A DNA stretch of 64,000 bases. Origin: Caloramator sp. E03. GTDB taxonomy: Bacteria; Bacillota; Clostridia; Clostridiales; Caloramatoraceae. The notes beneath the pieces are model-generated. The model saw only the letters and a program-made list of their open reading frames with translations. It had not been told where the DNA came from and searched no databases. The stretch's first letter is position 1; each line of letters begins with the position of its first letter. Positions 45,216 to 53,911 of this stretch are shown here, piece by piece. The position numbers and the translations under genes were made by a program. Location: contig NZ_CP040093.1 in assembly GCF_006016075.1 (NCBI RefSeq), positions 620,001 to 684,000 of the forward strand, written 5' to 3'.

Positions 45216-46559
45216 TTAACTTTTTTGTTTTTCTTTAACCAAATTTATAAATTCATTTATTTGAGTCTTGCTTATAGCAAAATCCCCTTTACCATTTATA
45301 AGCATCTCATAAAAATTATCATTATACGGTATGAGCTCTATCTTCACATACTTTTCAAACCCTTCATTTAGTTTAAATGTAATTACCACATCAGGTGTTC
45401 CTTTTATCACATTTTTTATTTGTGAATCAACTACAAGGTTACAATATTTATTATACATATCTTTAAAATCTTCATCTTTTATCTGCTTTCCATTTAATTC
45501 ATAAATATATTTAACCTCATCGTTATTTTTGTTTGTACCTGAATTTTGCTTTTTAACTGTAAATGTATATTTATTCTTTCCATTAACAATAGTCATTTCA
45601 TCGATATTAGCTATTAATGGATTTACAGGACATTTGCTTACTATATCGAAAGGTTTTATATTAAATGTATTAAAGCTTTCTAATGACATCATATAAATTG
45701 AATTACTATCTGATGTTTTAAAATATATGTTGTCTTCTCCTACCTTATTTCCAAATATAAGACTTTTTGTATTGTTTCCTTCAAATACATCAACCTTGAG
45801 CGATGGCTTATTCAAGCCATATTTTGAAAGATCCTTACATTCATCTTCAACAAAACCTTCAATATATATTTCTTTTAGTGAATATATCAAAGAATTTAAT
45901 TTATCGTTATCCGCACTAACTGACATTCCATAGGGTTGTTCCATATACCATCTTGTCCCATCACTTGATTTTAATTCTATAATGTTATTTCCATTTGATA
46001 TTTTAATTCCTGATATATTTTCATTTGCAATTACAATTGTTTTATCTCTAATATCATCTAAAGATTTAATCATCTGTTTACCAATTGTATCAGAAACAGT
46101 ATAGATTTTATTATCTCCAATAGCTACATAATAGGCACTTCCACCAGGAACAACATCACCTAAATATAACTTTTTACTTGTTCCGTCCTTAAGATAAATA
46201 GTACATTGTCCCTGTGGATTATCTAATCCAAATCTACTTAAGTCCTCTTTTTTATCTGATATCAACCTTAATGCTTCTATATTACAAAGATTTGATACAA
46301 TTTCTTCAACTGAAGTATTATCAATTTTATATCTTACATTCATTACAGTAAATTTGTTATTTTCATTTTTTATAGAAAAGCTTCCTTTATTATTCTTAAT
46401 TTCTATAGCATCTATATTCTTTTTATCAGTTTTAAAAAGCTGTATTTTATCAGTTTCTTCACTCTGCTTTTTATTATCATAACTTACCTTAGCAATGTAA
46501 ATACCAATTATAGCACATAAAACTATAAGAAGAAAAATTATCTTCTTTGAAGATTTCAT
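45216..46559 (-). CDS. DUF4340 protein of a Gld-type ABC system
   Basis: 447 residues from the ATG at 46559 (AAGGAGGAAG upstream; the ATG overlaps the gldG stop as ATGA). One N-terminal membrane anchor (about residues 6-25), then an extracytoplasmic part with two similar DUF4340 halves, e.g. LRLISDKKEDLSRFGLDNPQGQCTIYLKDGTSKKLYLGD and VEDECKDLSKYGLNKPSLKVDVFEGNNTKSLIFGN. The family accompanies GldG/ABC permeases in many bacteria; its molecular role is unknown. Fourth gene of the operon starting at 49823. Confidence 0.88.
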   Translation of the reverse strand: MKSSKKIIFLLIVLCAIIGIYIAKVSYDNKKQSEETDKIQLFKTDKKNIDAIEIKNNKGSFSIKNENNKFTVMNVRYKIDNTSVEEIVSNLCNIEALRLISDKKEDLSRFGLDNPQGQCTIYLKDGTSKKLYLGDVVPGGSAYYVAIGDNKIYTVSDTIGKQMIKSLDDIRDKTIVIANENISGIKISNGNNIIELKSSDGTRWYMEQPYGMSVSADNDKLNSLIYSLKEIYIEGFVEDECKDLSKYGLNKPSLKVDVFEGNNTKSLIFGNKVGEDNIYFKTSDSNSIYMMSLESFNTFNIKPFDIVSKCPVNPLIANIDEMTIVNGKNKYTFTVKKQNSGTNKNNDEVKYIYELNGKQIKDEDFKDMYNKYCNLVVDSQIKNVIKGTPDVVITFKLNEGFEKYVKIELIPYNDNFYEMLINGKGDFAISKTQINEFINLVKEKQKS

Positions 46560-47974
46560 AGATTCTTCCTCCTTACACATACAGTAATACCACTGATAAG
46601 AATTATAAGAGGTATTACTATAACAACAAGACCTGAGAATAATAACTGTTTTGCTCCACTAAGCTGTAAATAATTTGAAGATAAATCTTTAGGAGATACA
46701 GATATATTTTGTGTATTGTCTTGAAGCCAATTTATACTATTTAATAATAAATCAGTATTTCCAAGGCCATTTGCAGTAAGGCTTTCATCAACAAAATTGC
46801 TACTTGATACAATAACTATTTTAGGATTTTTATTATCAATACTAACTTCATCCGTAATAGCACAAGCAACAACAAAAGGTCCTGATAAATCATTTTTTTC
46901 CTTTTCTATAACTTCACTTTGGAGATTGGTTTTTGCATAAGCTTTATCTGAAGTCTTTAAAAGAGGCTCAACTTTAACAGTATGCCTTACAATATCAACA
47001 TCAGAAATAGGATGTGCAGCCTTTAATATAATAGGAAATTTAGAATTACTAATTGGATTTATAATACTATGATCTAAATTATCCGGTATTATATAAAGAG
47101 GATTTTGTAATCTATTTGAACTACTTCCTTCAATTACTAAAGCATTTTCTAGTTTCACACCATAATTTGAAATAAGTTTATTTAAATTTTTAGGCTCACT
47201 TTTCATAATAGGAGCTGAAATAAATACATGACCACCTTTATCTAAAAAGTTTTGTATCTTGGATATTTCTTCTGGAGCTAAATCAACTTTTGGACCCATA
47301 ATCATCAATAATCCGCTATTAGAATCAATGTTATCAGTTAATAGATTTACATTTTTGATTTCATAATTTTGATTTTCAAGTGAATTTTTGATATTATAAG
47401 GGATTTCATCTTCGTTATGCCCTTGAGTGTTATATATTATTATTCTTTTATCAGAAGTTACATAAGTAATAGCACCTGTTATGTTTTGCTCTGCAGTTAG
47501 AAGCTGGCTATATTGTGAATAGCTTACAAGATCAGTTGAAGATAATACTTTAAATTTATTTCCGCATTCTACTATAATGTTTCCTTCTGTAATGCTATTA
47601 CCTTCTTTTTCATATTTCTTTACATATTCAGGATAAAGCTCTGGATCCTTATATTGAACTTTAATTTTATCAGAAAATTTTTCATACTGATCCAATATCT
47701 GTTTCACTGCCTTATCCTCATTTCCTGCCTTATAAAGAGCAATTATATTAACATCTTTATTTATGGACTTTAATATCTGTTTACTCTGATCTGACAATGT
47801 GTATAATTTATTTTTAGTAAGATCAAATTTTAAATCAAACTTACCAATTAATAGATTTAAAGCAATAACTATGCAAATTATAATTATTGTAGATAGAGTT
47901 GCATAACTTCCCTGTTTGAATTTTTTATTTTTAAAGGATGAATTAATATTTGAAATTAAATCTATCTTCTTCAT
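46556..47974 (-). CDS. GldG-like ABC-associated protein
   Basis: 472 residues from the ATG at 47974 (AAGGAGGCATAAA upstream). N-terminal membrane helix (about 25-45), an extracytoplasmic GldG/ABC_transp_aux domain (DLTKNKLYTLSDQSKQILKSINKDVNIIALYK, then IIIYNTQGHNEDEIPYNIKNSLENQNYEIKNVNLL and GLLMIMGPKVDLAPEEISKIQNFLDKGG), and a C-terminal membrane helix before the Arg-rich end. In Bacteroidetes GldG belongs to the gliding-motility ABC transporter; in Firmicutes the transported substrate is unknown. Confidence 0.88.
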   Translation of the reverse strand: MKKIDLISNINSSFKNKKFKQGSYATLSTIIIICIVIALNLLIGKFDLKFDLTKNKLYTLSDQSKQILKSINKDVNIIALYKAGNEDKAVKQILDQYEKFSDKIKVQYKDPELYPEYVKKYEKEGNSITEGNIIVECGNKFKVLSSTDLVSYSQYSQLLTAEQNITGAITYVTSDKRIIIYNTQGHNEDEIPYNIKNSLENQNYEIKNVNLLTDNIDSNSGLLMIMGPKVDLAPEEISKIQNFLDKGGHVFISAPIMKSEPKNLNKLISNYGVKLENALVIEGSSSNRLQNPLYIIPDNLDHSIINPISNSKFPIILKAAHPISDVDIVRHTVKVEPLLKTSDKAYAKTNLQSEVIEKEKNDLSGPFVVACAITDEVSIDNKNPKIVIVSSSNFVDESLTANGLGNTDLLLNSINWLQDNTQNISVSPKDLSSNYLQLSGAKQLLFSGLVVIVIPLIILISGITVCVRRKNL

Positions 47975-47988
47975 TTTATGCCTCCTTC

Positions 47989-48852
47989 TTAGCTCCATCG
48001 TTTTTTATCAATTGATTTTACCGTTAAAAGTAAAAATACAAATATAAAAGACAGATAATAAACTACGGAGCTTATATCAAAAACTCCTCCTGAGAAGGAA
48101 TCAAATCGAATAAGTACAGAAAACCAATTTAGAAAACTTGCAATAAAACCTTCAAAAAAGCTTTTTTTAATAAAATAAATAACTAAAATAATTAATAATC
48201 CAATAATACCTACAATACCACTAAAATATGGATTTTTAACTGTTAAATTGATAATAAACACGATTATAGCAATTAAGATAACAGCAAATATTATTCCAGA
48301 TTTAACTCCACTTTGTATATTTTGAGTTATCCATTCCATAATCCATAATATAAGTAGTGCTCCAAAAGTTCCTATAGCTGAAGTTATCTGATTTTCTGTA
48401 AGAGATGATATAAATACCCCTACAGATATAAAACTACAACCAAGAAGAAAAAAACCAATATATGTGCATAAAACTTCAGTTGGTGAAATATATCCATTAA
48501 ACTTTATTATAAGTGGATATATAAAAGTCACTAATAAAGTTATAAGGAATAATACTGATGAAGCTAAAAACTTTCCAAAAACAATATCCCATACCCTTAA
48601 GGGAGAAGTTAATAGAAGCTGCTCCGTCTTATTTTTCTTTTCTTCACTTAATGTTCTCATTGTAAGTATAGGAACAAGAAATAAAAATATAAAAACTATA
48701 GTATTAAGTACACTTGTAAATTCTGCATCGTTTTGAAGTAAATTCATAAGTGAAAAGAAAATACCGCTCATAAGTAAAAATACTCCCATGAACACATATC
48801 CAATAGGTGTTGTAAAATATGATTTAAGTTCACGTTTAAAAATAGCTATCAT
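47989..48852 (-). CDS. ABC-2 type permease (GldF-like)
   Basis: 287 residues with six membrane helices, starting MIAIFKRELKSYFTTPIGYVFMGVFLLMSGIFF, the typical opening of ABC-2 permeases of this group, followed by TMRTLSEEKKNKTEQLLLTSPLRVWDIVFGKF. Forms the membrane part with the ATPase encoded just upstream (4 bp overlap). Probably exports, or does mechanical work on, an unknown substrate. Confidence 0.92.
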   Translation of the reverse strand: MIAIFKRELKSYFTTPIGYVFMGVFLLMSGIFFSLMNLLQNDAEFTSVLNTIVFIFLFLVPILTMRTLSEEKKNKTEQLLLTSPLRVWDIVFGKFLASSVLFLITLLVTFIYPLIIKFNGYISPTEVLCTYIGFFLLGCSFISVGVFISSLTENQITSAIGTFGALLILWIMEWITQNIQSGVKSGIIFAVILIAIIVFIINLTVKNPYFSGIVGIIGLLIILVIYFIKKSFFEGFIASFLNWFSVLIRFDSFSGGVFDISSVVYYLSFIFVFLLLTVKSIDKKRWS

Positions 48853-49823
48853 ACCTTTACCTCCTTTGTTTTGTTTTCTTCATTTCCTGTAACTTGGAGG
48901 AATATATCTTCAAGATCATATTTTTGTTCAACCATCATAAGAATAGGACATCTTTTTTCTGCAGCAATCATAAAAACCTCTTCCCTAACATCCCTTCCTT
49001 TCTCTGATTCCACTATAATATCAATTATATTAGGATCTTTCTCTTGGTTCTTATCATTTTTTATGATGTTTGCAAACTTAACTCCAGATATTTTAAGTAT
49101 ATCATTAATAAATGTTTCATTTGCCTTAACTTTCAATTTTAGTCTTCTGCTTCCTTCAATATGACTTCTAAGCTCCTCTGGCGTACCACTTGCTACTATC
49201 TGTCCTTTATTTATAATGATTATTCTGCTGCATACTGCCTCAATTTCTGAAAGTATATGAGAACTTAAAAATACAGTATGCTTTTGTCCTAAATTTTTAA
49301 TAAGGTTTCTTATTTCTATAATTTGCATTGGATCAAGTCCTGAAGTTGGTTCATCAAGTATAAGCACTTCAGGATTTCCAATAAGTGCTTGAGCTATTCC
49401 TATTCTTTGTCTATACCCCTTGGATAAGTTTTTTATAAGCCTGTTTTTCACATCTTCAATTTTAACGATATCCATTATTTCATCTATAGCTTTATTTTTA
49501 TTAGAAGGATCAGCTTTTTTAATACTATAAACAAAATCTAAATATTCTCCTACCGTCATATCCATATAAAGAGGTGGAATATCCGGAAGATATCCTATTT
49601 TTTTCTTTACAGCATAGGAGTTTTCAATTATGTCAAGGCCATCAATTTCTACACAACCTTCTGTTGGTGATAAATATCCTGTTATAATATTTAATGTTGT
49701 AGTTTTACCTGCTCCATTTGGACCTAAAAATCCTACAATTTCTCCTTTGTCAACTTGAAAACTCACATTTTTAATTGCAGCATGTTCTCCATATAGCTTC
49801 GTAAGGTTTGTAACCTTTATCAA
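48849..49823 (-). CDS. ABC transporter ATPase (GldA/CcmA-like)
   Basis: 324 residues from a TTG start (GGAGGG 8 nt upstream). Walker A FLGPNGAGKTT near residue 35, Q-loop in YLPDIPPLY, signature NLSKGYRQRIGIAQAL near 135, Walker B VLILDEPTSGLDP near 158, and H-loop SSHILSE. A C-terminal regulatory extension follows. First gene of a four-gene operon with the permease, GldG-like and DUF4340 proteins. Confidence 0.94.
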   Translation of the reverse strand: MIKVTNLTKLYGEHAAIKNVSFQVDKGEIVGFLGPNGAGKTTTLNIITGYLSPTEGCVEIDGLDIIENSYAVKKKIGYLPDIPPLYMDMTVGEYLDFVYSIKKADPSNKNKAIDEIMDIVKIEDVKNRLIKNLSKGYRQRIGIAQALIGNPEVLILDEPTSGLDPMQIIEIRNLIKNLGQKHTVFLSSHILSEIEAVCSRIIIINKGQIVASGTPEELRSHIEGSRRLKLKVKANETFINDILKISGVKFANIIKNDKNQEKDPNIIDIIVESEKGRDVREEVFMIAAEKRCPILMMVEQKYDLEDIFLQVTGNEENKTKEVKV

Positions 49824-49989
49824 TTTCTTCCCTCCTCACAATATATTAATACAATTTTTACTATAAACATTTTTTATATAAAATTAATGACCAAACAATT
49901 AATAATTTGTAAAGTTTTAATCATATTAAATCTTTTGAATAAGGCAGATATTGTTAATAAATACCTACGAAACTTTAACAACGTACCTA

Positions 49990-50038
49990 AAAAAAAGCAG
50001 TTAAAAAGATAATTATTTTTAACTCCTTTTAACCGCTT
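49990..50038 (-). terminator. intrinsic terminator after crr-like gene
   Basis: On the minus strand AAGCGGTTAAAAG pairs with CTTTTTAACTGCTT (one mismatch), followed by seven T. 10 bp after the EIIA stop codon. Confidence 0.72.
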
Positions 50039-50047
50039 CTTTAGAAA

Positions 50048-50530
50048 TTATTTTTTTAATGTTACCTTTAAAACTACTTTATTTATATCACATTCTCCAT
50101 AAATTGTATCCATTGATTCTACTATGTCCATGTTAGTTATAACCATAGGTGAAATAGCTGATTTTGCTTTACTTTTAACAAGATCTAAGTCAAAGGAAAT
50201 TAGCTTATCGCCTGCTTTAACTTTGTCACCAACATTTACAAAAGCTTCAAAACCTTCACCTTTCATTTCTACAGTATCTATACCTATATGAACTAGTATT
50301 TCAAGACCTTCCTTTGTTTTAATACCTATAGCATGTTTTGTTGGAAATAAATTTACTATTTCACCACTGCATGGGGAATATACAACTCCTTCAATTGGTT
50401 CAAATGCAATTCCATTTCCAAGCATACCTGATGCAAAAACCTGATCTGGAACATTTTTTATGTCTATTGCACTTCCTTTAACTGGGGATGTTAATTCAAT
50501 TGTATTTTTCTTTTTGAATAAGCTAATCAT
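50048..50530 (-). CDS. crr: glucose-type PTS enzyme IIA
   Basis: 160 residues of EIIA-Glc fold. The phosphorylated His is in LEILVHIGIDTVEMKGEGF near residue 93, and the accepting His in FPTKHAIGIKTKEG near 78. It takes phosphate from HPr and passes it to the IIB domain of the protein encoded just upstream. In Firmicutes a free IIA such as this serves IIBC proteins lacking their own IIA. The gap to ptsG is 23 bp. The N-terminal 20 residues are unstructured. Confidence 0.9.
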   Translation of the reverse strand: MISLFKKKNTIELTSPVKGSAIDIKNVPDQVFASGMLGNGIAFEPIEGVVYSPCSGEIVNLFPTKHAIGIKTKEGLEILVHIGIDTVEMKGEGFEAFVNVGDKVKAGDKLISFDLDLVKSKAKSAISPMVITNMDIVESMDTIYGECDINKVVLKVTLKK

Positions 50531-50553
50531 TATTTTTTCCTCCTCTTTATAAT

Positions 50554-51999
50554 TTATAATAATTTTTTAATTTCATCTTTTAATGTTTCAGAATCTGTTC
50601 CATATACAATTTGAAGATTTCCACCACCAAGATCCATTATTCCTGATGCACCTAATTTTTTAAGTTCAGATTTATTTACCTTTGAAATATCTTTTACAGT
50701 AAGTCTTAGTCTTGTTATACATGCATCTATTGCATCAATATTCTTTTTCCCTCCAAGAGCTGCAAGTATTCTTTTTGCTTTTGAATGATAAAGTGACGAA
50801 GTGTCAAAATCATATTCATCATCTAAATCTTCAGTATCATCTTCTCTTCCTGGAGTTTTAAAGTCAAACATTTTTATAGCAAAGTAAAATACAGTAAAAT
50901 ATAATGCAAAAATTATTGGGCCAACAATAAGAAACAGCTTCCATCCATTTTGAGAATTTGAAATTCCCAATATGTAGTCTATCATACTTGCTGAAAAAGT
51001 ATAACCAAGCCTTATACTAAATGCTTTTGTTAGAATACCTGAAATAAATGCTCCAATAACATGGAATACATAAAGTGCTGGTGCAACAAAAATAAAGGAG
51101 AATTCAATAGGTTCAGTAATTCCTGTCAGTATTGATGTCATTGCTGCAGTCAGCATAACACCTGCAACTGCTTTCCTTTTACTTTTTTCAGCAGTTAGAT
51201 ACATTGCAAGAGTAGCTGCCGGAAGACCAAAAAGCATTATAGGGAATTCACTTGCCATAAAATATCCTGCCGTTTTATCTCCTGCAAAGTATCTTGCAGC
51301 TTCCCCTTTAAGAACCTGACCTGTTGCAGGATCAAGATATCTTCCAAATTCATATAAGAATACAGGATAATAAACATGATGAAGCCCTACCGGAATAAGT
51401 GCCCTTTTGCCTGCCGCATAAAAAGCAGGGCCAAAATATGAATTAACAGCAAAGTTAGCAAATTTATTAATTGCAACCTGAATAGGAGGCCAAATATAAG
51501 AAAACGCAATTCCCATAAATAAAGCTGTAACTGCTGCAACAATTGGAACAAATCTTTTCCCTGCAAAAAATCCAAGGTATGGCGGAAGCTTAATTTCATG
51601 GAACCTGTCATATAGTTTTGCAGCAACAATACCAATAATTATTCCTGCAAAAACTCCCATATCTATTTTCTCTATACCTTTTGCCTGTATGTTATTTAAA
51701 TTCCCCATGGCATCAAGCACTTTTGTCATTACTTCATAGCCAACAACTGATGCAAGACCAGCAACACCTATATTACTTGCAAATCCAATAGCAACACCAA
51801 TTGCAAAAATTAATGGAAGATTTTCAAATACTACTATTCCTCCATCATAAATTATTTGCCCTATTGCTTTGGAAACACCGCTATTTTGCATCAGCCATCT
51901 GCCAAAGGCTACAAGAATACCCGCCGCTGGAAGAACTGATACTGGCATCATGATTGCTTTTCCAATTTTTTGTAATATCTTAAAAAATCTTGTTTTCAA
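50554..51999 (-). CDS. ptsG: glucose-type PTS enzyme IICB
   Basis: 481 residues from a TTG at 51999 (9 nt after GGAGGG); an ATG 33 nt upstream lies ahead of the ribosome binding site and is unlikely. IIC domain about 1-375 with ten or so membrane segments (MMPVSVLPAAGILVAFGR, AIGVAIGFASN, YPVFLYEFGRYLDP, GITEPIEFSFIFVAPALYV), a linker, and IIB from about 400 with the phosphorylated Cys in DACITRLRLTV. Takes up and phosphorylates glucose or a close relative. Expression is probably governed by the RAT/terminator before it and by GlcT. Confidence 0.93.
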   Translation of the reverse strand: MKTRFFKILQKIGKAIMMPVSVLPAAGILVAFGRWLMQNSGVSKAIGQIIYDGGIVVFENLPLIFAIGVAIGFASNIGVAGLASVVGYEVMTKVLDAMGNLNNIQAKGIEKIDMGVFAGIIIGIVAAKLYDRFHEIKLPPYLGFFAGKRFVPIVAAVTALFMGIAFSYIWPPIQVAINKFANFAVNSYFGPAFYAAGKRALIPVGLHHVYYPVFLYEFGRYLDPATGQVLKGEAARYFAGDKTAGYFMASEFPIMLFGLPAATLAMYLTAEKSKRKAVAGVMLTAAMTSILTGITEPIEFSFIFVAPALYVFHVIGAFISGILTKAFSIRLGYTFSASMIDYILGISNSQNGWKLFLIVGPIIFALYFTVFYFAIKMFDFKTPGREDDTEDLDDEYDFDTSSLYHSKAKRILAALGGKKNIDAIDACITRLRLTVKDISKVNKSELKKLGASGIMDLGGGNLQIVYGTDSETLKDEIKKLL

Positions 52000-52063
52000 T
52001 ATTTTTATCCCTCCTTTATTATAGTATTTCAAAGATAAATTTTTATATTAATTGCTTTAATCA

Positions 52064-52138
52064 AAAAGGCATGAGTTATAATATCCTCGTGGGATATTAT
52101 AAGACTCATGCCTGATAGAATCGAATCAGTAACACGTC
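52064..52138 (-). promoter_or_regulatory. RAT antiterminator and terminator before ptsG
   Basis: Between glcT and ptsG the minus strand has ACGTGTTACTGATTCGATTC and then TATCAGGCATGAGT, very like the ribonucleic antiterminator (RAT) of Bacillus ptsG. It overlaps the left arm of a large terminator hairpin, AGGCATGAGT...CTCATGCCT with an inner TTATAATATCC/GGATATTATAA stem (52067-52113) and TTTTT. GlcT bound to the RAT would stop the terminator forming when glucose is present. Confidence 0.9.
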
Positions 52139-52140
52139 TT

Positions 52141-52977
52141 TTATATACTATCATTTAACCTTGCTATATGGATTGCAATATATCCAATTTCAGTATCAGG
52201 AACTGGTTTACCAAGCCTTTTTTCAATATATGTACATACCTTTTTCGATACTTTAAATTCTTTTTTAAGCCTCTTTTCTAAATTAGGAGATAAAAAATTT
52301 TCAAAGGTTTTTCCCCTATCCACTCTTTGCAAAGCATATCTTAAATGAGATATTAACCTTGCATATTCAAGGGATTTTTCATTTATGCTTATATCTAAAT
52401 CTTTTTGTATAAAATTTATAATTTCTTTAACAAGCTTAGTATACTTTAAGCTGTCAGATACACTTTGGTTAACTCTTGCAGAATATATATGAAGTGCAAT
52501 AAAACCTATCTCACTCTCTGGCAGCTTAACACCAATCCTATCTTCTATTAGATGAATACATTCTTCTGCAATAGAGTATTCTATAGGGTATAGAGTTTGA
52601 ATTTCAACTAAAAAAGGATTTACAATATCTATCCCTTCAGAAACGCGACGTATTGCAAAGTTTATATGATCCACCAGGCCAACATGAATATGAGAATTCA
52701 AAGGTTCCTTTAACTTTTGTGATGCCATATATATAATTTCTTCAGCAACTGCAACAATACTTTTTTCCGTGTTTTGAAGTATCTTGAAATAATCTTCCTT
52801 ATCTTCATCATCTATTGCTACAAATTTCTTTTCTATACTATTCTCATTTTTTATTATATCTCCCTTTGATTTCCCAAATCCTATACCTTTTCCTGTTAAT
52901 ACATAAAGTTTTCCTTCTTTTTCGCAAATAACAACATTATTGCTTAAAATCTTTGATACGACAAATTCTTTATCCAT
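52141..52977 (-). CDS. glcT: GlcT-type transcription antiterminator (BglG family)
   Basis: 278 residues from the ATG at 52977 (TAGGTG 6 nt upstream; MDKEFVVSKILSNNVVICEKEG is the usual CAT-domain start). RNA-binding CAT domain residues 1-58; PRD1 about 65-170 with SHIHVGLVDHINFAIRR and FIALHIYSARVN; PRD2 about 175-278 with ARLISHLRYALQRV and GYIAIHIARL. The four PRD histidines that PTS proteins phosphorylate seem present. Binds the RAT directly downstream to allow ptsG-crr transcription. Confidence 0.92.
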   Translation of the reverse strand: MDKEFVVSKILSNNVVICEKEGKLYVLTGKGIGFGKSKGDIIKNENSIEKKFVAIDDEDKEDYFKILQNTEKSIVAVAEEIIYMASQKLKEPLNSHIHVGLVDHINFAIRRVSEGIDIVNPFLVEIQTLYPIEYSIAEECIHLIEDRIGVKLPESEIGFIALHIYSARVNQSVSDSLKYTKLVKEIINFIQKDLDISINEKSLEYARLISHLRYALQRVDRGKTFENFLSPNLEKRLKKEFKVSKKVCTYIEKRLGKPVPDTEIGYIAIHIARLNDSI

Positions 52978-53122
52978 ACTAACACCTACAAAATACAATT
53001 TTATAATAAAATTTTAAAAATATCAATATTATTTTATGTCTAATTACCAGTATTAATTTTCCCCTAAAAAAATAATTAATTCAAATATGATGTATACAAT
53101 TGTTTGAAAAATATTTTAACAT

Positions 53123-53156
53123 TATATTGACTATATGGTCAAGAAGATAGATAATA
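53123..53156 (+). promoter_or_regulatory. promoter of the ABC efflux operon
   Basis: TTGACT (53127-53132), spacer of 17 bp, GATAAT (53150-53155). The -35 lies in the first TGAC-N6-GTCA operator and the expected start of transcription in or near the second. Confidence 0.6.
53128..53141. promoter_or_regulatory. operator 1, TGAC-N6-GTCA
   Basis: TGACTATATGGTCA, with arms extendable to TTGAC/GTCAA. Shares 11 of 14 positions with operator 2, 38 bp downstream. Likely target of the TetR-family protein encoded at the end of the operon. Confidence 0.65.
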
Positions 53157-53165
53157 TAATTGTAA

Positions 53166-53179
53166 TGACTTGGTGGTCA
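53166..53179. promoter_or_regulatory. operator 2, TGAC-N6-GTCA
   Basis: TGACTTGGTGGTCA, the second copy of the imperfect inverted repeat. The shared core is TGACT-N3-TGGTCA. It lies about 10 bp downstream of the -10. Confidence 0.65.
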
Positions 53180-53203
53180 AAAAATAATGTGGGTTGTGAT
53201 AAT

Positions 53204-53911
53204 TTGAAGGAAAGTATTATAATTGTAAAGGATGTTGTAAAAGAATATACAATGGGAGAAGTGAAAGTTAAGGCCTGTGACGGAATGAGTTTTGAAATAT
53301 GTAAAGGTGAGTTTGCAGTAATTTTAGGTCCCAGTGGCTCTGGTAAAAGTACTATATTAAATATCATAGGTGGAATGGACAGGGTAACATCTGGAGAAGT
53401 TTGGGTAGATGGAATAAATATAACTCTATATTCTGACAAGGAACTTACATTATATAGAAGAAAACATATCGGATTTGTTTTTCAGTTCTATAACCTTATT
53501 CCAAATTTAACTGCCATTGAAAATGTTGAACTTATGACACAACTAAGCAATAATCCACTGGACTCAAATGAAATTATGAAAAGAGTTGGACTTTATGACA
53601 GAATAAACAGTTTTCCCTCTCAATTATCCGGGGGAGAGCAACAAAGAGTTGCAATTGCAAGAGCTCTTGTAAAAAATCCATCATTAATATTATGTGATGA
53701 GCCAACTGGAGCATTGGATTTTAATACAGGTAAGATAATTTTAAAACTTCTTTGGGATATTAATAAAAAAACTGGAAAAACAATTGTAGTTATAACTCAC
53801 AATGCTGCTATTGCAACTATGGCAGATAGAGTTTTGAAATTAAGAAGTGGAATGGTTGAATCAATAATAATAAATGAAAATCCTGAACCTCCTGAAAGGA
53901 TTGAATGGTAA
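53204..53911 (+). CDS. MacB/LolD-type ABC ATPase of an efflux system
   Basis: About 235 residues from a TTG at 53204, giving MKESIIIVKDVVKEYTMGEVKVKACDG. An open frame runs upstream to an ATG at 53135, but that ATG lies upstream of the predicted transcription start and between two operators, so I prefer the TTG. Walker A LGPSGSGKST, Q-loop FVFQFYNLIP, signature [16 protein letters not shown], Walker [14 protein letters not shown]-loop ITHN. Powers the FtsX-like permease encoded next (7 bp overlap). Confidence 0.9.
   Translation: MKESIIIVKDVVKEYTMGEVKVKACDGMSFEICKGEFAVILGPSGSGKSTILNIIGGMDRVTSGEVWVDGINITLYSDKELTLYRRKHIGFVFQFYNLIPNLTAIENVELMTQLSNNPLDSNEIMKRVGLYDRINSFPSQLSGGEQQRVAIARALVKNPSLILCDEPTGALDFNTGKIILKLLWDINKKTGKTIVVITHNAAIATMADRVLKLRSGMVESIIINENPEPPERIEW

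Noticed and set aside
53131-53439. Open frame on the minus strand opposite the efflux ATPase gene
   Set aside because: It lies fully antisense to a conserved ABC ATPase with Walker motifs, has no ribosome binding site and resembles nothing.
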